Assembly: GCA_024236215.1 (NCBI GenBank)
Contig: JACKKX010000001.1
Location: 372,001 to 436,000, forward strand
Length of the DNA: 64,000 nucleotides
DNA from: Novosphingobium sp.
Lineage (GTDB): Bacteria > Pseudomonadota > Alphaproteobacteria > Sphingomonadales > Sphingomonadaceae
Direction: 5' to 3'
In this document: positions 1-10,518 of the stretch, one piece after another
Position numbering within the stretch: position 1 is the stretch's first letter
How the letters are laid out: every line of letters starts with the position of its first letter
Notes under the pieces: generated by a model
Seen by the model: only the letters and a program-made list of their open reading frames with translations
Database searches by the model: none
Told to the model about the DNA's origin: nothing
Translations under genes and position numbers: made by a program

Positions 1-641
1 TCGTGCACAATCAGGTCGGCCTGGCCCAACCAGCGTGCCTCACGCAGGGAAAGATCGTCCGGATCGTCCGATCGCAGCATCATATCGTGGTGCCAGAAGG
101 GCTCGGCCTCACCATGCACCAGCCATTGATCGAGCCGCGCGGCGCTGCCTTCGTCCAGCGGATCGAGCATACCGCCATCGGCCAGTGCCGCATCGAGCGC
201 GCGTCGACGCTCGCCCCCATCGCTCCACTTTTCGCGCAGACGCTGGCGCGCGTCGGCCAGGCCCTGGGCCAGTAGGCCAAGCGATTGTGGCAGCAGGGCT
301 TCGAGACGCAGCCGCAAGGCCTTGGCGAGCCCGGCCGAAGCCCCGCCGGTTGCCACCGCGACAAGCACCGGCCCGCGCTCAAGCACCGATGGCGTGGTGA
401 AATCGCAGAGCTCTGGCCGATCGACCACGTTGACCAGCAGTCCCCGCGCTTTCAGCCGGGCAAGGCAATCCCCGGGATCGGCCATAGCGATGAATGCAAT
501 CCGAGCGCGGGGATCGTCTTCCCCCACTACCACGGCCCCGGCGCGTTCGAGCAAGCGGCGCTTGGCCTCGGCTGCTTCGCCCTCGCCCACCACCATCACC
601 GGCTGGTCGGTCAGGCGGTGGAACAGGGGCAGGCTGTGCAC
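1..641 (-). CDS. Siroheme synthase N-terminal type (precorrin-2 dehydrogenase / sirohydrochlorin ferrochelatase), partial
   Basis: The reading frame runs off the left edge, so only the first 213 or so residues are visible. It starts at a GTG four bases after the lysA stop, so the two are translated together. The N-terminus carries a Rossmann nucleotide-binding strand followed by VGEGEAAEAKRR, as in the NAD-binding half of CysG/Met8, and then the dimerisation region. This family oxidises precorrin-2 with NAD and inserts iron to make siroheme for sulfite and nitrite reductases. Whether a C-terminal uroporphyrinogen methyltransferase domain (full CysG) is fused cannot be seen. Family is clear; the exact symbol is not. 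Confidence 0.85.
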   Translation of the reverse strand, partial: MHSLPLFHRLTDQPVMVVGEGEAAEAKRRLLERAGAVVVGEDDPRARIAFIAMADPGDCLARLKARGLLVNVVDRPELCDFTTPSVLERGPVLVAVATGGASAGLAKALRLRLEALLPQSLGLLAQGLADARQRLREKWSDGGERRRALDAALADGGMLDPLDEGSAARLDQWLVHGEAEPFWHHDMMLRSDDPDDLSLREARWLGQADLIVH

Positions 642-645
642 CGGA

Positions 646-1908
646 TCAGTCCAGCCAGTTGGGCACGCGCTCGGCGGCACTGATCGCCGCGGGTTCGATG
701 CGATCGGCCACCACCGCCCACTTGTCGCCATCAACCATCACCTCGGCGACGAAGCCGCGGCTGTTGTAGGATGAAGCCATGGTCGCGCCATAGGCCCCGG
801 CCGAACGAAACACCGCCAGATCGCCGGTGGCAACCGCGTCGATCTCGCGGTTCATCGCAAAGGTATCGCCGGTTTCGCAGATCGGGCCGACGATATGCGC
901 GGTCATCTTCTCACCGCGGGGCTCGACCGCGTCGAAATCGTGCCAGGCGCCATACATCGCCGGGCGGGCAAGGTCATTCATCGCCGCATCGACCACCACG
1001 AAGGGTGCCTGATTGGAGCTGCGCTTGACCCGGATCACCCGGGTGAGCAGCACCCCGGCATTGCCGCAGATCACCCGGCCCGGTTCGAACATCAGGGTCA
1101 CGTCCCAATCCTTGGTGACCCGTGCGACCATCATCGCGTATTCGGCGGGAGTGCGGAACACTTCGCCAGCCTTGTAGGGGATGCCCAGCCCGCCGCCCAG
1201 ATCGGCGTGGGTCACGCTCTGCCCCGCCGCGCGCAGGTCGGCAATCAGTGCACCTACCTTTTCAAAAGCGATTTCAAAGGGTTCAAGCTCGACCAGCTGG
1301 CTGCCAATGTGAACCGCGACCCCGCGCATGTCGAGGCCGGGCAGCGCCGCAAGCCGCGTATAGATTTCCACCGCCCGGTCGATCGGCACACCAAACTTGT
1401 TCTCGGCCTTGCCGGTCGAGATCTTGGCGTGGGTGCGGGCATCGACATCGGGATTGACCCGCAGGGCGCAATGCGCGGTCTGTCCCCGTGCCGCGGCAAT
1501 CGCGGCAAGCTCTATCCCTTCTTCCTCGCTTTCGAGATTGAACTGGCCGATCCCGGCCTCCAAACCCTGGATCATTTCGGCGTGGGTCTTGCCCACGCCC
1601 GAAAAGACGATGTCCTGCGCGGGCATTCCGGCCGCCAGAGCCCGCGCGAGTTCGCCGCCCGAAACCACGTCGGCGCCGAATCCTTCGCGCCGCATCAGCC
1701 GCAGCACCGCCAGATTGGGGTTGGCCTTGATGGCAAAGGCAATATGGACCCGCGGCAGGATCGAAAGCGCCTGGGCAAAGGTGCGGGCGTGGCGTTCAAG
1801 CGTGGCGCGCGAATAGATGTAGACCGGCGTGCCGACGGCATCGGCGATCGCGCTCAGCGGCAGGTCTTCGGCGTGCAGGACGCCGTCGCGGTATTGAAAA
1901 TGATCCAT
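646..1908 (-). CDS. lysA: Diaminopimelate decarboxylase
   Basis: Catalyses the last step of lysine biosynthesis, decarboxylating meso-diaminopimelate with PLP. The 420-residue length is normal. Visible family features are the PLP lysine in IAFAIKANPN (Lys61), the stacking histidine in HIGSQL (His200), the phosphate-binding LGGGLG loop near 238, EPGR near 275 and the second-subunit active-site motif CETGD (Cys344). It is the third gene of an argH, lipoprotein, lysA, siroheme synthase run, all on the minus strand with short gaps, an arrangement common in alphaproteobacteria. Confidence 0.97.
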   Translation of the reverse strand: MDHFQYRDGVLHAEDLPLSAIADAVGTPVYIYSRATLERHARTFAQALSILPRVHIAFAIKANPNLAVLRLMRREGFGADVVSGGELARALAAGMPAQDIVFSGVGKTHAEMIQGLEAGIGQFNLESEEEGIELAAIAAARGQTAHCALRVNPDVDARTHAKISTGKAENKFGVPIDRAVEIYTRLAALPGLDMRGVAVHIGSQLVELEPFEIAFEKVGALIADLRAAGQSVTHADLGGGLGIPYKAGEVFRTPAEYAMMVARVTKDWDVTLMFEPGRVICGNAGVLLTRVIRVKRSSNQAPFVVVDAAMNDLARPAMYGAWHDFDAVEPRGEKMTAHIVGPICETGDTFAMNREIDAVATGDLAVFRSAGAYGATMASSYNSRGFVAEVMVDGDKWAVVADRIEPAAISAAERVPNWLD

Positions 1909-1920
1909 GGGATGAAACTC

Positions 1921-2160
1921 TTACTCGGAAGGAGGCAGGTCGAAGGGGTCTTGCGTACGTTCCTCGGAACGTTTTCGCAGTTCGACGCTGCGCTCGGGAG
2001 CGGACTGGGGAGTCGGTTTCATCAGCGCCTCGGCGCTGGGCTGATCCTCGCGGCCATAGGGGGCGGGAGGAAGCGATTTGCCCGCGCGCGGCTTGAGATC
2101 GGCCCGCTGCCCGCAGGCGGCAAGGGCCAGGATTGCAGCGGCAAGGACCAGTCGGCGCAT
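1921..2160 (-). CDS. Small lipoprotein of the LptM type between argH and lysA
   Basis: A 79-residue protein starting at the ATG at 2160. It has a short lipoprotein signal ending in the lipobox LALAAC, followed by CGQRADLKP, which resembles the CG-x-K-G-P-L-x-x-P pattern of the LptM/YifL family. The rest is a hydrophilic, proline-rich and charged tail with no fold. LptM in enterobacteria helps mature the LptD-LptE lipopolysaccharide translocon, and many proteobacteria carry such a lipoprotein next to lysA or dapF. A longer open frame extends upstream into argH but is a shadow of it. Function is inferred from motif and position only. Confidence 0.7.
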   Translation of the reverse strand: MRRLVLAAAILALAACGQRADLKPRAGKSLPPAPYGREDQPSAEALMKPTPQSAPERSVELRKRSEERTQDPFDLPPSE

Positions 2161-2168
2161 CGGACGAA

Positions 2169-3581
2169 TCACTCCAGGCCCAGCGCCCGGCGCGCTTCGG
2201 CCACCCGCGCCCTTACCTGTTCGGGCGCGGTTCCGCCATAGCTGGCGCGCGAAGCGACCGAGGCATCGACCGAGAGCGCCGTAAAGACCCGCTCGTCGAT
2301 CCGGGGATCGATTGCCTGGAGCTCTGCCAGCGTCAGTTGATCGAGCGCGACACCGCGGCTTTCCGCCAGTTTTACCGCCGCGCCGGTAATGTGGTGCGCC
2401 TCGCGAAAAGGAACGTCGGCCTGCCGCACCAGCCAGTCGGCGAGGTCGGTTGCGGTGGCATAGCCAAGCTCCGCTGCCTGGCGCATCCGCTCGGTGCGGA
2501 AGGTGGCGCCTTCGACCATGCCGGTCATCGCCGCGATGCACAGGGAGAGCAGACCGGCGGCTTCGAACACCGGTGGCTTGTCATCCTGCATGTCCTTTGA
2601 ATAGGCCAATGGCAGACCCTTCATGGTCACCACAAGGCTGGTCAAGGCACCCACAACGCGCCCACAATGCCCCCGAACGAGCTCGGCCGCGTCGGGGTTC
2701 TTCTTCTGCGGCATGATCGAGCTGCCGGTCGATAGCGCATCGGGCAGAACCACGAAGCCGAACGGCTGGCTTGCCCAGACAATCAGCTCTTCGGCCAGCC
2801 GCGAGAGGTGCAGCGCGCACTGGGTGGCGGCCATCAGATAATCGAGCGCGAAATCGCGATCGGACACGGCATCGAGGCTGTTGCGGGTCGGCGTGGCAAA
2901 GCCCAGTGCCTTCGCGGTCATCTCGCGGTCGATCGGAAAGCCGGTGCCTGCGAGTGCCGCGCTGCCCAGCGGGCACTGCGCCATGCGGGTATGGGCATCG
3001 GCAAAGCGCGACCGATCGCGCCCGAACATCTCATGATAGGCCATCAGATGGTGGCCGAGCGTGACCGGCTGGGCGGTCTGGAGATGGGTGAAGCCGGGCA
3101 TGATGCTCTCGGCATGCTCGTCCGCGCGGGTCACCAGCGCCACTTGCAGCGCGCCGAGCGCGGCGTCCGCCGCCACGCAAGCCTCGCGCACCCACAGCTT
3201 GAAATCCGTTGCCACCTGATCGTTGCGGCTGCGCGCGGTGTGCAGCCGTCCCGCCGCCGGGCCGATCAGCTCGGCAAGGCGGCTCTCGGTGGTCATGTGA
3301 ATGTCTTCGAGATCCCAGTTCTCGGGAACCCCCTTGGCCTCGTATTCGGCGGCCACACGGTCAAGCCCGGCGGAGATCGCGGCCGCATCCTCGGGGCTGA
3401 CTATGCCTTGCGCGCCGAGCATCGCGACGTGGGCCTTGCTCGCGGCGATGTCCTGGCGCCACAGCGCCTTGTCGAACGGGATCGAGGCGTTGATCTCGCG
3501 CATGATGGCGGAGGGGCCTTCGGCGAAGCGCCCGCCCCACATCGCGTTCGAGCCGCTGCTGCTGTGATCCTGCTTGCTCAA
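2169..3581 (-). CDS. argH: Argininosuccinate lyase
   Basis: Final step of arginine biosynthesis, splitting argininosuccinate into arginine and fumarate. The fumarase/aspartase superfamily signature [10 protein letters not shown] is intact, as are the N-terminal MWGGRF and the [10 protein letters not shown] segment. I place the start at the TTG at 3581, which gives the short hydrophilic leader before MWGGRF seen in relatives; an ATG at 3542 (MWGGRF itself) or an in-frame ATG at 3602 are alternatives. The gene ends eight bases before the small lipoprotein gene, so the two are probably cotranscribed with lysA. Confidence 0.95.
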   Translation of the reverse strand: MSKQDHSSSGSNAMWGGRFAEGPSAIMREINASIPFDKALWRQDIAASKAHVAMLGAQGIVSPEDAAAISAGLDRVAAEYEAKGVPENWDLEDIHMTTESRLAELIGPAAGRLHTARSRNDQVATDFKLWVREACVAADAALGALQVALVTRADEHAESIMPGFTHLQTAQPVTLGHHLMAYHEMFGRDRSRFADAHTRMAQCPLGSAALAGTGFPIDREMTAKALGFATPTRNSLDAVSDRDFALDYLMAATQCALHLSRLAEELIVWASQPFGFVVLPDALSTGSSIMPQKKNPDAAELVRGHCGRVVGALTSLVVTMKGLPLAYSKDMQDDKPPVFEAAGLLSLCIAAMTGMVEGATFRTERMRQAAELGYATATDLADWLVRQADVPFREAHHITGAAVKLAESRGVALDQLTLAELQAIDPRIDERVFTALSVDASVASRASYGGTAPEQVRARVAEARRALGLE

Positions 3582-3679
3582 GGCCCATGTCCCCGGCCGC
3601 ACCGCGCGGCTTGGGCCGTGCGATAGGCAAAGCGAAGCCGCGGTGCAACCGCCGCCTTTGCACGGGAATCAGCGGGCGA

Positions 3680-5083
3680 TCAGGTCCGCAGCTGGTAAGC
3701 GACCTCGAAATCGCCCCAACGCCGCCCGTTGATCCAGACCGGCGAATAGACGTTGCGCACCACGACATAGTTGGTCCCGTCGCCTTCCTGGCGATAGACC
3801 GCCATGAAGAACGGCGCGGTGCTGGCCTTGGCCTGCTTGTCGATCGGATCGAGCAGGATCCGCCCGTTGCGGCAGAATTTGGTATCGTAGGCCAGATCGC
3901 CGGTCGGCGCGCGCGAATGCTCGCTGACATGGGTCGGCAGAAAGCCGTTCATGTCGGCGGCCGAACACATGATGATGTCACCGTGGGACTGGCGCACCCG
4001 GTCGAACAGCGGGCGCCAGTGGATATCGGCCCAATCCGACATGCCGGTGCGGTAGAGCTGCGGGTTGGTGCCCGCAACGGCGCGATAATCGGTATCGAAC
4101 AGCTGGGCCATGCTGATCTGGCCCTCGGCGACGGCCGCTTCGGTCAGCGCAACCAGCTCGTCGCGGAACGAAGCCGCCAGTTCGACGATCGCGGTATCGC
4201 GCGGTGAGATCCCGGCCGAAATCACCGAGTTGAACATCTGGCAGGAGACGTCTTCCATCTGCCGGATTTCGCCCTGTGTCCGATCGAGCAGCGCGCCGTT
4301 GCCCTTCACCGATTCGACCACCCGGGTCACGGTATCGCGTACCTGTCCGCCCTTGGCATGAACCAGCGAGGAACTGCGCGCGATCTGGTCGCTCTGCTCG
4401 TCGAGCCGCTCGACCAGTTGGGTGACGTCGTGGAGCGCAACGGTAACGGTCTCAAGCTGCTGTTCGGCCTTGCTCGAATGATCGACGCCGACATGGATTT
4501 CGTTGACCAGCCCGCTGGCCTCATCGACCAGTTTGCCGACCGCAGTGCGGATTTCCTCGGCCGCCGAGCTCGAGCTCTGCGCCAGAACCTTCACTTCCGA
4601 TGCAACCACGGCAAAGGCCTTGCCCGCCTCGCCCGCGCGGGCCGCCTCGATCGAGGCATTGAGCGCCAGCATGTTGGTGGTGCGGGAGATTGCCTCGATG
4701 CTCTTCGAGGCCTGCTGGATCTGTTCCATCACCGCCGCAAAATTGGTGACATGCGCGCCCAGGCGCGAAACCAGATCGATCACCGAGCGGAACTCGGAAA
4801 CAGCCAGATTGATCCGCTCCGCGCCGCGATCGAGATGTTCGCATGCCTGGGCGGAAAGCAGCTTGGCCTCATCGGTCGAATCAGCGATGTGGCGTTGATC
4901 GGCCTCAAGCGAACCGACGACCTCGTCGAGCTCGACCAGTTCGGCGATCTGCTCCTGCATCTTCTGCGTTGCTTTGCCGATCGAGCCGGCCGCCTCGCTG
5001 CATCCCACGGCCAGATCGCCGCACGATGTCGCAACCGACTGGTCGAGTACCGGTTCGCCGACTTCGATTCTTTCGAGTTTCAT
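3680..5083 (-). CDS. Soluble methyl-accepting chemotaxis protein with C-terminal sensory domain
   Basis: A 467-residue chemoreceptor with no signal peptide or membrane segment. After about 100 residues of coiled coil comes the conserved hairpin tip ([20 protein letters not shown], about residues 139-158) that contacts CheA and CheW. The sensory part is unusual: it lies after the signalling domain, about residues 330-467, and includes [20 protein letters not shown] and a final [13 protein letters not shown]. This resembles the Cache-like C-terminal module of cytoplasmic receptors known from other proteobacteria. It is the last gene of the chemotaxis run, separated from the membrane receptor upstream by 76 bp. 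The ligand cannot be told. Confidence 0.9.
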   Translation of the reverse strand: MKLERIEVGEPVLDQSVATSCGDLAVGCSEAAGSIGKATQKMQEQIAELVELDEVVGSLEADQRHIADSTDEAKLLSAQACEHLDRGAERINLAVSEFRSVIDLVSRLGAHVTNFAAVMEQIQQASKSIEAISRTTNMLALNASIEAARAGEAGKAFAVVASEVKVLAQSSSSAAEEIRTAVGKLVDEASGLVNEIHVGVDHSSKAEQQLETVTVALHDVTQLVERLDEQSDQIARSSSLVHAKGGQVRDTVTRVVESVKGNGALLDRTQGEIRQMEDVSCQMFNSVISAGISPRDTAIVELAASFRDELVALTEAAVAEGQISMAQLFDTDYRAVAGTNPQLYRTGMSDWADIHWRPLFDRVRQSHGDIIMCSAADMNGFLPTHVSEHSRAPTGDLAYDTKFCRNGRILLDPIDKQAKASTAPFFMAVYRQEGDGTNYVVVRNVYSPVWINGRRWGDFEVAYQLRT

Positions 5084-5159
5084 TACAGGCCCCGCAAACT
5101 GAACCGAGGAAAGCTACGAGAGTTTGGTTAATACCAGGCTAACCCGGCCTCGCCCCCGA

Positions 5160-6890
5160 TCAGGCGGCGCGCACATGACTGAGGAACTCGTCGACCTGCC
5201 CGCGCAGGGACGAAGCCTGGGCCTCAAGCTCCTTGGAAGAAGTCAGCACCTGGCTGGCTGCTGCCCCGGTGGCGAGCGATGTTTCGCGCACCGCGACGAT
5301 CGAGGAGGAAACCTCTTCGGTATTGCGCGCGGCCAGATCGATCGAGCGCGCCAGATCCTGCCCTGCGACGGACTGCTGATCGACCGCGGCGGCAATCGAA
5401 ACAGAGGTCGATTCAAGCTGGCGGATCTGCTGCGCGATAGAGCGCAAAGCCTCAACGCTGGCCACGGTGCTGTTCTGGATCGCGCGGATCTGCTGCGAGA
5501 CCTCTTCGGTGGCCTTGCCGGTCTGGGTGGCAAGATCCTTGACCTCGGCGGCGACCACGGCGAATCCACGCCCGGCCTCGCCCCCGCGCGCCGCCTCGAT
5601 CGAGGCATTGAGCGCCAGAAGATTGGTGCGCTGGGCAATCGAGGAAATTAGCTCGACAATCTCGCCAACCTGGGCGGCCGACTGGCTGAGCGCCGAGATA
5701 GTGGCGTCGGCATCGGCGGCCTCGATCGTGGCCTTGCGCGCGAGCTCCGCCGAGGTGGCGGCCTGGCGGCTGATCTCGCCGATCGAAAGGGCAAATTCGT
5801 CGCAAGCCGCGGCAGCCGAAGTCACGCCCGAAGCAGCATCGTTGAGCGTGCCCGCGACATTGGCGGCCTGGCGGCTCGACTGGTCGGCGCTTGAAGCCAT
5901 CGAAGTGGCGGTGAGCTGAAGCTGGCTCGATGCCGAGGCGACCGAGCCTACCACCTCACCTACCGTGGTCTCGAACCGGTCGGCCAGGCGCCGCAGCAAT
6001 TCGGCCTGCTGCGCGCGTGCGCCCGAGCGGGCCCGTTCCGTCTCGGCCTGGGCGGCAAGCTCAGCCTTCGCGGTCTGCTCGGTCTGTTCGCGCAGCTCGA
6101 CCAGCTTGTGCGCGGCGCGCTTCATCAGCTCAAGCGCCTGGGCCATGTCGCCCAGCTCGTCCTTTCGGCCCAGCCCCTCGACCTCGATGTCGAAATCGCC
6201 GCCTGCCATGCGCTTCATCGTCGCTGCCATGCGTACCACCGGATTGACCAGGAATTCGCGCGCCAGGTTCTGGCAGACGAAGAATGTACCAAGAAACAGC
6301 ACCACCAACGCAAGCAGTGCAATTCCAAACCATTTGAGCTGGGCAAGGCCTTCGCTATTGGTCCGCAGGTTGTCGCGGCCGAGTTGCACCCCGAAGCTCT
6401 TGGCCTGGGTCGCGGCCATGTCGAGAGCGGCACTGATCGCGGCGATTTCTTTCGCGCTGGAGGCCGAGCCTGCGTTCTGCGCGGCGGCAAGGCGCCGGTT
6501 TGTCGCATCGACGTCGGACGAAAGGCGTCTGGCCGTCGAAACCTCGCTTTCCGAAAGCCCGGTCGCGCTTGTTGAAAGCGCGGCGGCTTCGCTTTGAGCG
6601 GAGCGGATTGCCATGCCAGCGGCGGAAAGATCGCCCGGCTGGCCGCGAGCATCCGTACGCAGCAGCGCAACCTGGGCTTCGCGCAGGCGCTCGGCGACGA
6701 TCAGCGCCGAGCTGCCGCCCCTTTGCGTCGCCTCGATCCGCCCGGAGTGCTGCCCGACATAGGCAAACCCGGCGATTGCGGTTGCCGCCATCAGCACCAT
6801 GGCAAGCGCGGCCGCCGAAAACAGCGTCTTCGTGGTCTGGGCGATAGAGCCGCGCATGAACCTGCGAGCGAATTTTCCAAAGCCGGACAT
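5160..6890 (-). CDS. Membrane methyl-accepting chemotaxis protein
   Basis: A 576-residue receptor. One membrane helix lies near residues 18-42, then a periplasmic helical region of about 140 residues, a second helix near 190-210, a HAMP segment ([20 protein letters not shown]) and a long cytoplasmic coiled coil with the tip [21 protein letters not shown] chose the ATG at 6890 because AAAAGG lies about ten bases before it; an in-frame ATG at 6908 has no clear ribosome site. No C-terminal pentapeptide tether for CheR/CheB is present (it ends in SHVRAA). It sits between the GGDEF-EAL gene and the soluble receptor. Confidence 0.93.
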   Translation of the reverse strand: MSGFGKFARRFMRGSIAQTTKTLFSAAALAMVLMAATAIAGFAYVGQHSGRIEATQRGGSSALIVAERLREAQVALLRTDARGQPGDLSAAGMAIRSAQSEAAALSTSATGLSESEVSTARRLSSDVDATNRRLAAAQNAGSASSAKEIAAISAALDMAATQAKSFGVQLGRDNLRTNSEGLAQLKWFGIALLALVVLFLGTFFVCQNLAREFLVNPVVRMAATMKRMAGGDFDIEVEGLGRKDELGDMAQALELMKRAAHKLVELREQTEQTAKAELAAQAETERARSGARAQQAELLRRLADRFETTVGEVVGSVASASSQLQLTATSMASSADQSSRQAANVAGTLNDAASGVTSAAAACDEFALSIGEISRQAATSAELARKATIEAADADATISALSQSAAQVGEIVELISSIAQRTNLLALNASIEAARGGEAGRGFAVVAAEVKDLATQTGKATEEVSQQIRAIQNSTVASVEALRSIAQQIRQLESTSVSIAAAVDQQSVAGQDLARSIDLAARNTEEVSSSIVAVRETSLATGAAASQVLTSSKELEAQASSLRGQVDEFLSHVRAA

Positions 6891-6936
6891 TACGATGCGC
6901 CTTTTCATCAAGGGAACTGGACTGGAACCGCGCCGC

Positions 6937-8457
6937 TCACGAAGCGGCCTTTCTGCGGGCCGGGCGGGCCGGTTTGGGGGCCAGCTGCTGGGCAATCTCG
7001 TCAGCCGAGATCGCCTTGTAATAGAGCCAGCCCTGGATCTGATCGCATCCGGCGGTGCGCACCAGATCGGCCTGAGCCTCGGTTTCCACGCCTTCCGCAG
7101 TCACCGCCATGTCCATTGCCCGGGCCACGGCGATCGAGGAGACCATCATCGCCATCGAACCTTCGTCCTGCTGGGCTTCGAGCACCAGCGAACGATCGAT
7201 CTTGAGCTTTTCGAAGCGGTACTTGCGCAGGAACCCGATCGAGGCATAGCCGGTGCCGAAATCGTCGAGCACCACGCCCACTCCGAACTGGCGGATCATG
7301 TCGAGGCTGCGGCTGATCGTGGCGTGATCGCCCACCAGGTAGGTTTCTGTCACTTCCAGTTCGAGTCGCTCGGGCGGGAATCCGGTTTCATCGAGGATCT
7401 GGCCAAGCAGGATCGGGAACTCGGGATTGCGCAGCTGGGCCGAGGACAGGTTGATCGAAAGCTTGATCCCATCCCACCCAAGCGCATCGGTGCAGCCCTT
7501 GCGCAGCACCCACAGCCCGATCGGATCGATCAGGCCGGTTTCCTCGGCAACGGGGATGAAGATGTTCGGCCCCATCCGCACGCCATCGCCGCGCTCCCAG
7601 CGGATCAGCGCCTCGACCGCAACGATCTGCCCGCTCTGGGCATCGACCAGCGGCTGGTAAAGCAGGCGGAATTCATCCTTGTCGAGCGCCAGGCGCAGAT
7701 CGGCCTCGACCTGGCGCATCACCTCACGCTTGCGGTCGAATTCCTGACTGTACCAGGTGCAGCGCATCTTGCCTCCAAGCTTCGAGGCGTACATCGCCAT
7801 GTCCGAACGGCGCAGCAGTTCGGACGAAGAGATTCCGTCGCTTCCGGTCGAACGCGAAAGGCCGATGCTGGCACCCAGCACAATCGAACGATTGTCGATC
7901 TGAAAGGGGGAAGCGAGATCCTTGAGCAGGCGGCGGCACAGACCTTCGAGCACATTGCCGGCCAGAGGCCCCATCACCGCGACCGCAAATTCGTCGCCGC
8001 CGAGGCGGTAGAAATGCGCTTCATCGCCGCAAAGCTCACTCAGGCGCAACGCGGCAGCCTTGATCACCCGGTCTCCGACTGCGTGGCCGTAGTAATCGTT
8101 GATGAGTTTGAACCCGTCGAGATCGACCAGTGCAAGCGCGCGCTCCTCGCCCTCAATGGCGTGCCGGGCGAAATCGAGATGCAGCGCGCGGCGGTTGCGC
8201 ACGCCCGAAAGACTGTCGGTAAGTCCGAGAACTTCCAGATCGCCAATGCCAGCCAGGCCAGACCGGACCAGCAGAACCATCGCCAGGACATAGGCAGCGG
8301 CCAGCGAAGCCAGGGTCAACCGCAGCGCCGGATTTTCCCACCCGCTGAAGATCATCGCCAGCGCGACGACGCCGGCGAAAATCGCCGACAACACCGCAGC
8401 CTGTCCGACGATCATCGTCCTTGGCGAGACAGAATTCAAAGTGAATCCAAGGCGCAC
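6937..8457 (-). CDS. GGDEF-EAL protein (c-di-GMP synthesis and breakdown), membrane-bound
   Basis: A 506-residue protein with two N-terminal membrane helices (about 14-37 and 46-66), then a GGDEF domain (about 75-235) and an EAL domain (about 245-490). Both active sites look intact: RLGGDEF in the cyclase; [18 protein letters not shown] and TAEGVET in the phosphodiesterase. It could therefore make or degrade cyclic di-GMP. It has no recognisable periplasmic sensor domain. It lies between cheR and a receptor gene on the same strand, which suggests that second-messenger output is tied to this chemotaxis pathway. Confidence 0.93.
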   Translation of the reverse strand: MRLGFTLNSVSPRTMIVGQAAVLSAIFAGVVALAMIFSGWENPALRLTLASLAAAYVLAMVLLVRSGLAGIGDLEVLGLTDSLSGVRNRRALHLDFARHAIEGEERALALVDLDGFKLINDYYGHAVGDRVIKAAALRLSELCGDEAHFYRLGGDEFAVAVMGPLAGNVLEGLCRRLLKDLASPFQIDNRSIVLGASIGLSRSTGSDGISSSELLRRSDMAMYASKLGGKMRCTWYSQEFDRKREVMRQVEADLRLALDKDEFRLLYQPLVDAQSGQIVAVEALIRWERGDGVRMGPNIFIPVAEETGLIDPIGLWVLRKGCTDALGWDGIKLSINLSSAQLRNPEFPILLGQILDETGFPPERLELEVTETYLVGDHATISRSLDMIRQFGVGVVLDDFGTGYASIGFLRKYRFEKLKIDRSLVLEAQQDEGSMAMMVSSIAVARAMDMAVTAEGVETEAQADLVRTAGCDQIQGWLYYKAISADEIAQQLAPKPARPARRKAAS

Positions 8458-8502
8458 TACTTCCCCCCGAACTTAATTCACCATGCGACCTTGGCGAAAG
8501 TT

Positions 8503-9411
8503 CTAACGAAAAGTGCTTAAATTGGACTTAAGGCTGTTCGCCGATAGCGATGGGCGGATGGGAATGGAGTCCTTGCCCGGAGCGGTTGCCGCTCGGCTTG
8601 GGGCGTGCTGGAAAAAATTTGTGTTTGCCCGGCATGTCACAAAACGGTTGCTGTGGGCTGCGGGAGATTCGCCGCCGCCGAGCATCAGAAACCCATCGTC
8701 GGCAAGGGCGTCGCCGATCCGATCGAGTGCCCGCCCGCGGGTCGTGCTGTCGAAATAGAGCAGGACATTGCGGCACAGCACCAGATCGAACCGGCCCGGA
8801 CGCGGCGCGGGATCGAGCACGTTGTGAACCTCGAAGCGCACCGCGCGGTGCAGCGCGGGATCGACCCTCCAGCCTTCGCGCGCTTCCTCGAAGCAGGTAA
8901 GCATCTGCTGTACGCCAAGGCCTCGCTGAACCTGAAACTGGCTATAGGCGCCCTTGCGCGCCGATGCGATCGCACTACGCGAAACATCGGTGGCGACGAT
9001 CTCGATCGTCCAGCCGGCCCAGCGCATGCGTTGCTCGGCAAAAATCATCGCCAGCGACAGCGCCTCCTGCCCGGTCGAGCAGCCCGCCGACCAGATCGCC
9101 AGACGCCGGGTATCGCCGCGCCGCGCGGCCAGCGCGGGAAGGATCTTCTGGCTCAGCTGGTCGAACAGCGGGCGGTCGCGGAAGAAGTAGGTTTCGTTGT
9201 TGAGTAGCGCCTCGACCACCGCCTCGGCCAGCGCTTCCTGCCCCGGCTGGAGCAAGCGCCGGGCCAGTTGATCGGCGTTCTCGATCCCCTGTTCGCGCAT
9301 CAACCCGGCAAGCGCGGTTTCGATGCGCCAGTGCCGATCGCGAGTGAGTTGCTGCCCGGTCCGCGCCTCAAGCAGGCCCGAGACGAGATTGGCGGCGAAA
9401 TCCTCGCGCAT
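8503..9411 (-). CDS. cheR: Chemotaxis protein methyltransferase
   Basis: Methylates glutamates on chemoreceptors using S-adenosylmethionine, opposing CheB. The 302-residue protein has the N-terminal helical domain, NNETYFFRD at the receptor-binding edge, the SAM loop IWSAGCSTGQEALSLAM, and DLVLCRNVLLYF in the catalytic core, all typical of CheR. A serine- and lysine-rich C-terminal tail of about 30 residues is not conserved in the family. Its ATG overlaps the last base of cheB, so it is translationally coupled. Confidence 0.96.
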   Translation of the reverse strand: MREDFAANLVSGLLEARTGQQLTRDRHWRIETALAGLMREQGIENADQLARRLLQPGQEALAEAVVEALLNNETYFFRDRPLFDQLSQKILPALAARRGDTRRLAIWSAGCSTGQEALSLAMIFAEQRMRWAGWTIEIVATDVSRSAIASARKGAYSQFQVQRGLGVQQMLTCFEEAREGWRVDPALHRAVRFEVHNVLDPAPRPGRFDLVLCRNVLLYFDSTTRGRALDRIGDALADDGFLMLGGGESPAAHSNRFVTCRANTNFFQHAPSRAATAPGKDSIPIRPSLSANSLKSNLSTFR

Positions 9412-10508
9412 CAGCGCGGCCCCCGCAAGCGCAGCGCGGGATGCACGGCGATCTGGTCGGGCGGCAGGATCGCCGCAGCAAGTCCAGCCTTGGCGACCGA
9501 ACCCGGCATGCCCCAGACAGCGCAGGTCGGCTCGTCCTGGGCCAGCACGGTCCCCCCGGCCTCAACGATGCCGAGCGCACCCGCGCTCCCATCGCGGCCC
9601 ATCCCCGACAGTACGATCCCGGTGACCCGCCCGTCGAGCACTTCGGCCAGACTGGCGAACATCGGATCGACCGAGGGCATGCAGCCGTTGGCAACCGGGC
9701 GCCGATCAAGCCTGACCACAAGATCCTGCCCTTTGCCGACCACCGTCATGTGCGCATCGCCGGGGGCGACCAGGATCTCATCGGGCCGAAGCAGCGCGCC
9801 TTCGGTAGCAACGCTGGTCTTGCGCGCAGACGCCTGCTCGAGCTGGCGGCAGAATGCCTCCATGAAGTTCTGCGGCAGATGCTGGGTGACCAGGATCGGC
9901 ATCCCTACCCGGGGCGGCAAGGCACCAAGAAGCTTGCTCAGCGCGTGGATTCCACCCGTCGATGCACCGATTGCGAGCACCTTTGCTCCCTTGCGCCCGG
10001 CTGCCCGGACTGCCGGCACGCCTGCGACCGGCTGGCGCTCGCCCAGTCTGCGGCCCGCCGCCGTGCGCCCCAGAGCGCGCAAGCGCAGCAGCAACCGCAA
10101 GCGGTATTCCTCGCTGAAACCTCCGGTTTTCGGCTTGGCCAGGGTATCGGCGGCCCCGGCCGAAAGCGCGGCAAGGGTTGCCTCGGCGCCGATCTCGGTC
10201 AGCGAGGAAACCACCATGATCCGCGCGCGCGGTGCAGCAGCGCTGAGCAGTGGCAGGGCTTCCAGCCCGCCCATGCCCGGCATTTCCAGATCGAGCAGGA
10301 TCACGTCGGCCGGGCTCTTGCCCAGGATCGTCAACGCCTGTTCCGCGCTGGAAGCAACGGCCACCAGCTCAAGATCGGGCTCGCGCTTCACGATCCCCGA
10401 AAAGGCCGAACGGACAACCGCCGAATCGTCGACCACCAAAACCCGGACAGGCGAGAGCGCCCCGCGAGGCGGGCTGCGCGGTATCTTCAAGGCATCGGCA
10501 TGGCTCAC
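9411..10508 (-). CDS. cheB: Protein-glutamate methylesterase/deamidase response regulator
   Basis: Removes methyl groups from receptors when phosphorylated by CheA. The receiver domain (about 20-140) has the acidic pair VVDDS near residue 26, the phospho-acceptor Asp73 in LLDLEMPG and a conserved lysine (AKPK). The methylesterase domain has its catalytic triad: Ser183 in GASTGG, His210 in TQHLP and Asp306 in GMGRDG. The linker is short and rich in arginine and alanine. The gene follows cheY by ten bases and overlaps cheR by one base. Confidence 0.97.
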   Translation of the reverse strand: MSHADALKIPRSPPRGALSPVRVLVVDDSAVVRSAFSGIVKREPDLELVAVASSAEQALTILGKSPADVILLDLEMPGMGGLEALPLLSAAAPRARIMVVSSLTEIGAEATLAALSAGAADTLAKPKTGGFSEEYRLRLLLRLRALGRTAAGRRLGERQPVAGVPAVRAAGRKGAKVLAIGASTGGIHALSKLLGALPPRVGMPILVTQHLPQNFMEAFCRQLEQASARKTSVATEGALLRPDEILVAPGDAHMTVVGKGQDLVVRLDRRPVANGCMPSVDPMFASLAEVLDGRVTGIVLSGMGRDGSAGALGIVEAGGTVLAQDEPTCAVWGMPGSVAKAGLAAAILPPDQIAVHPALRLRGPR

Positions 10509-10518
10509 CGTATGGAAC

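Noticed and set aside
1921-2541. A 206-residue form of the small lipoprotein
   Set aside because: The first 127 residues are antisense-type shadow of argH; the lipoprotein signal begins at the ATG at 2160.
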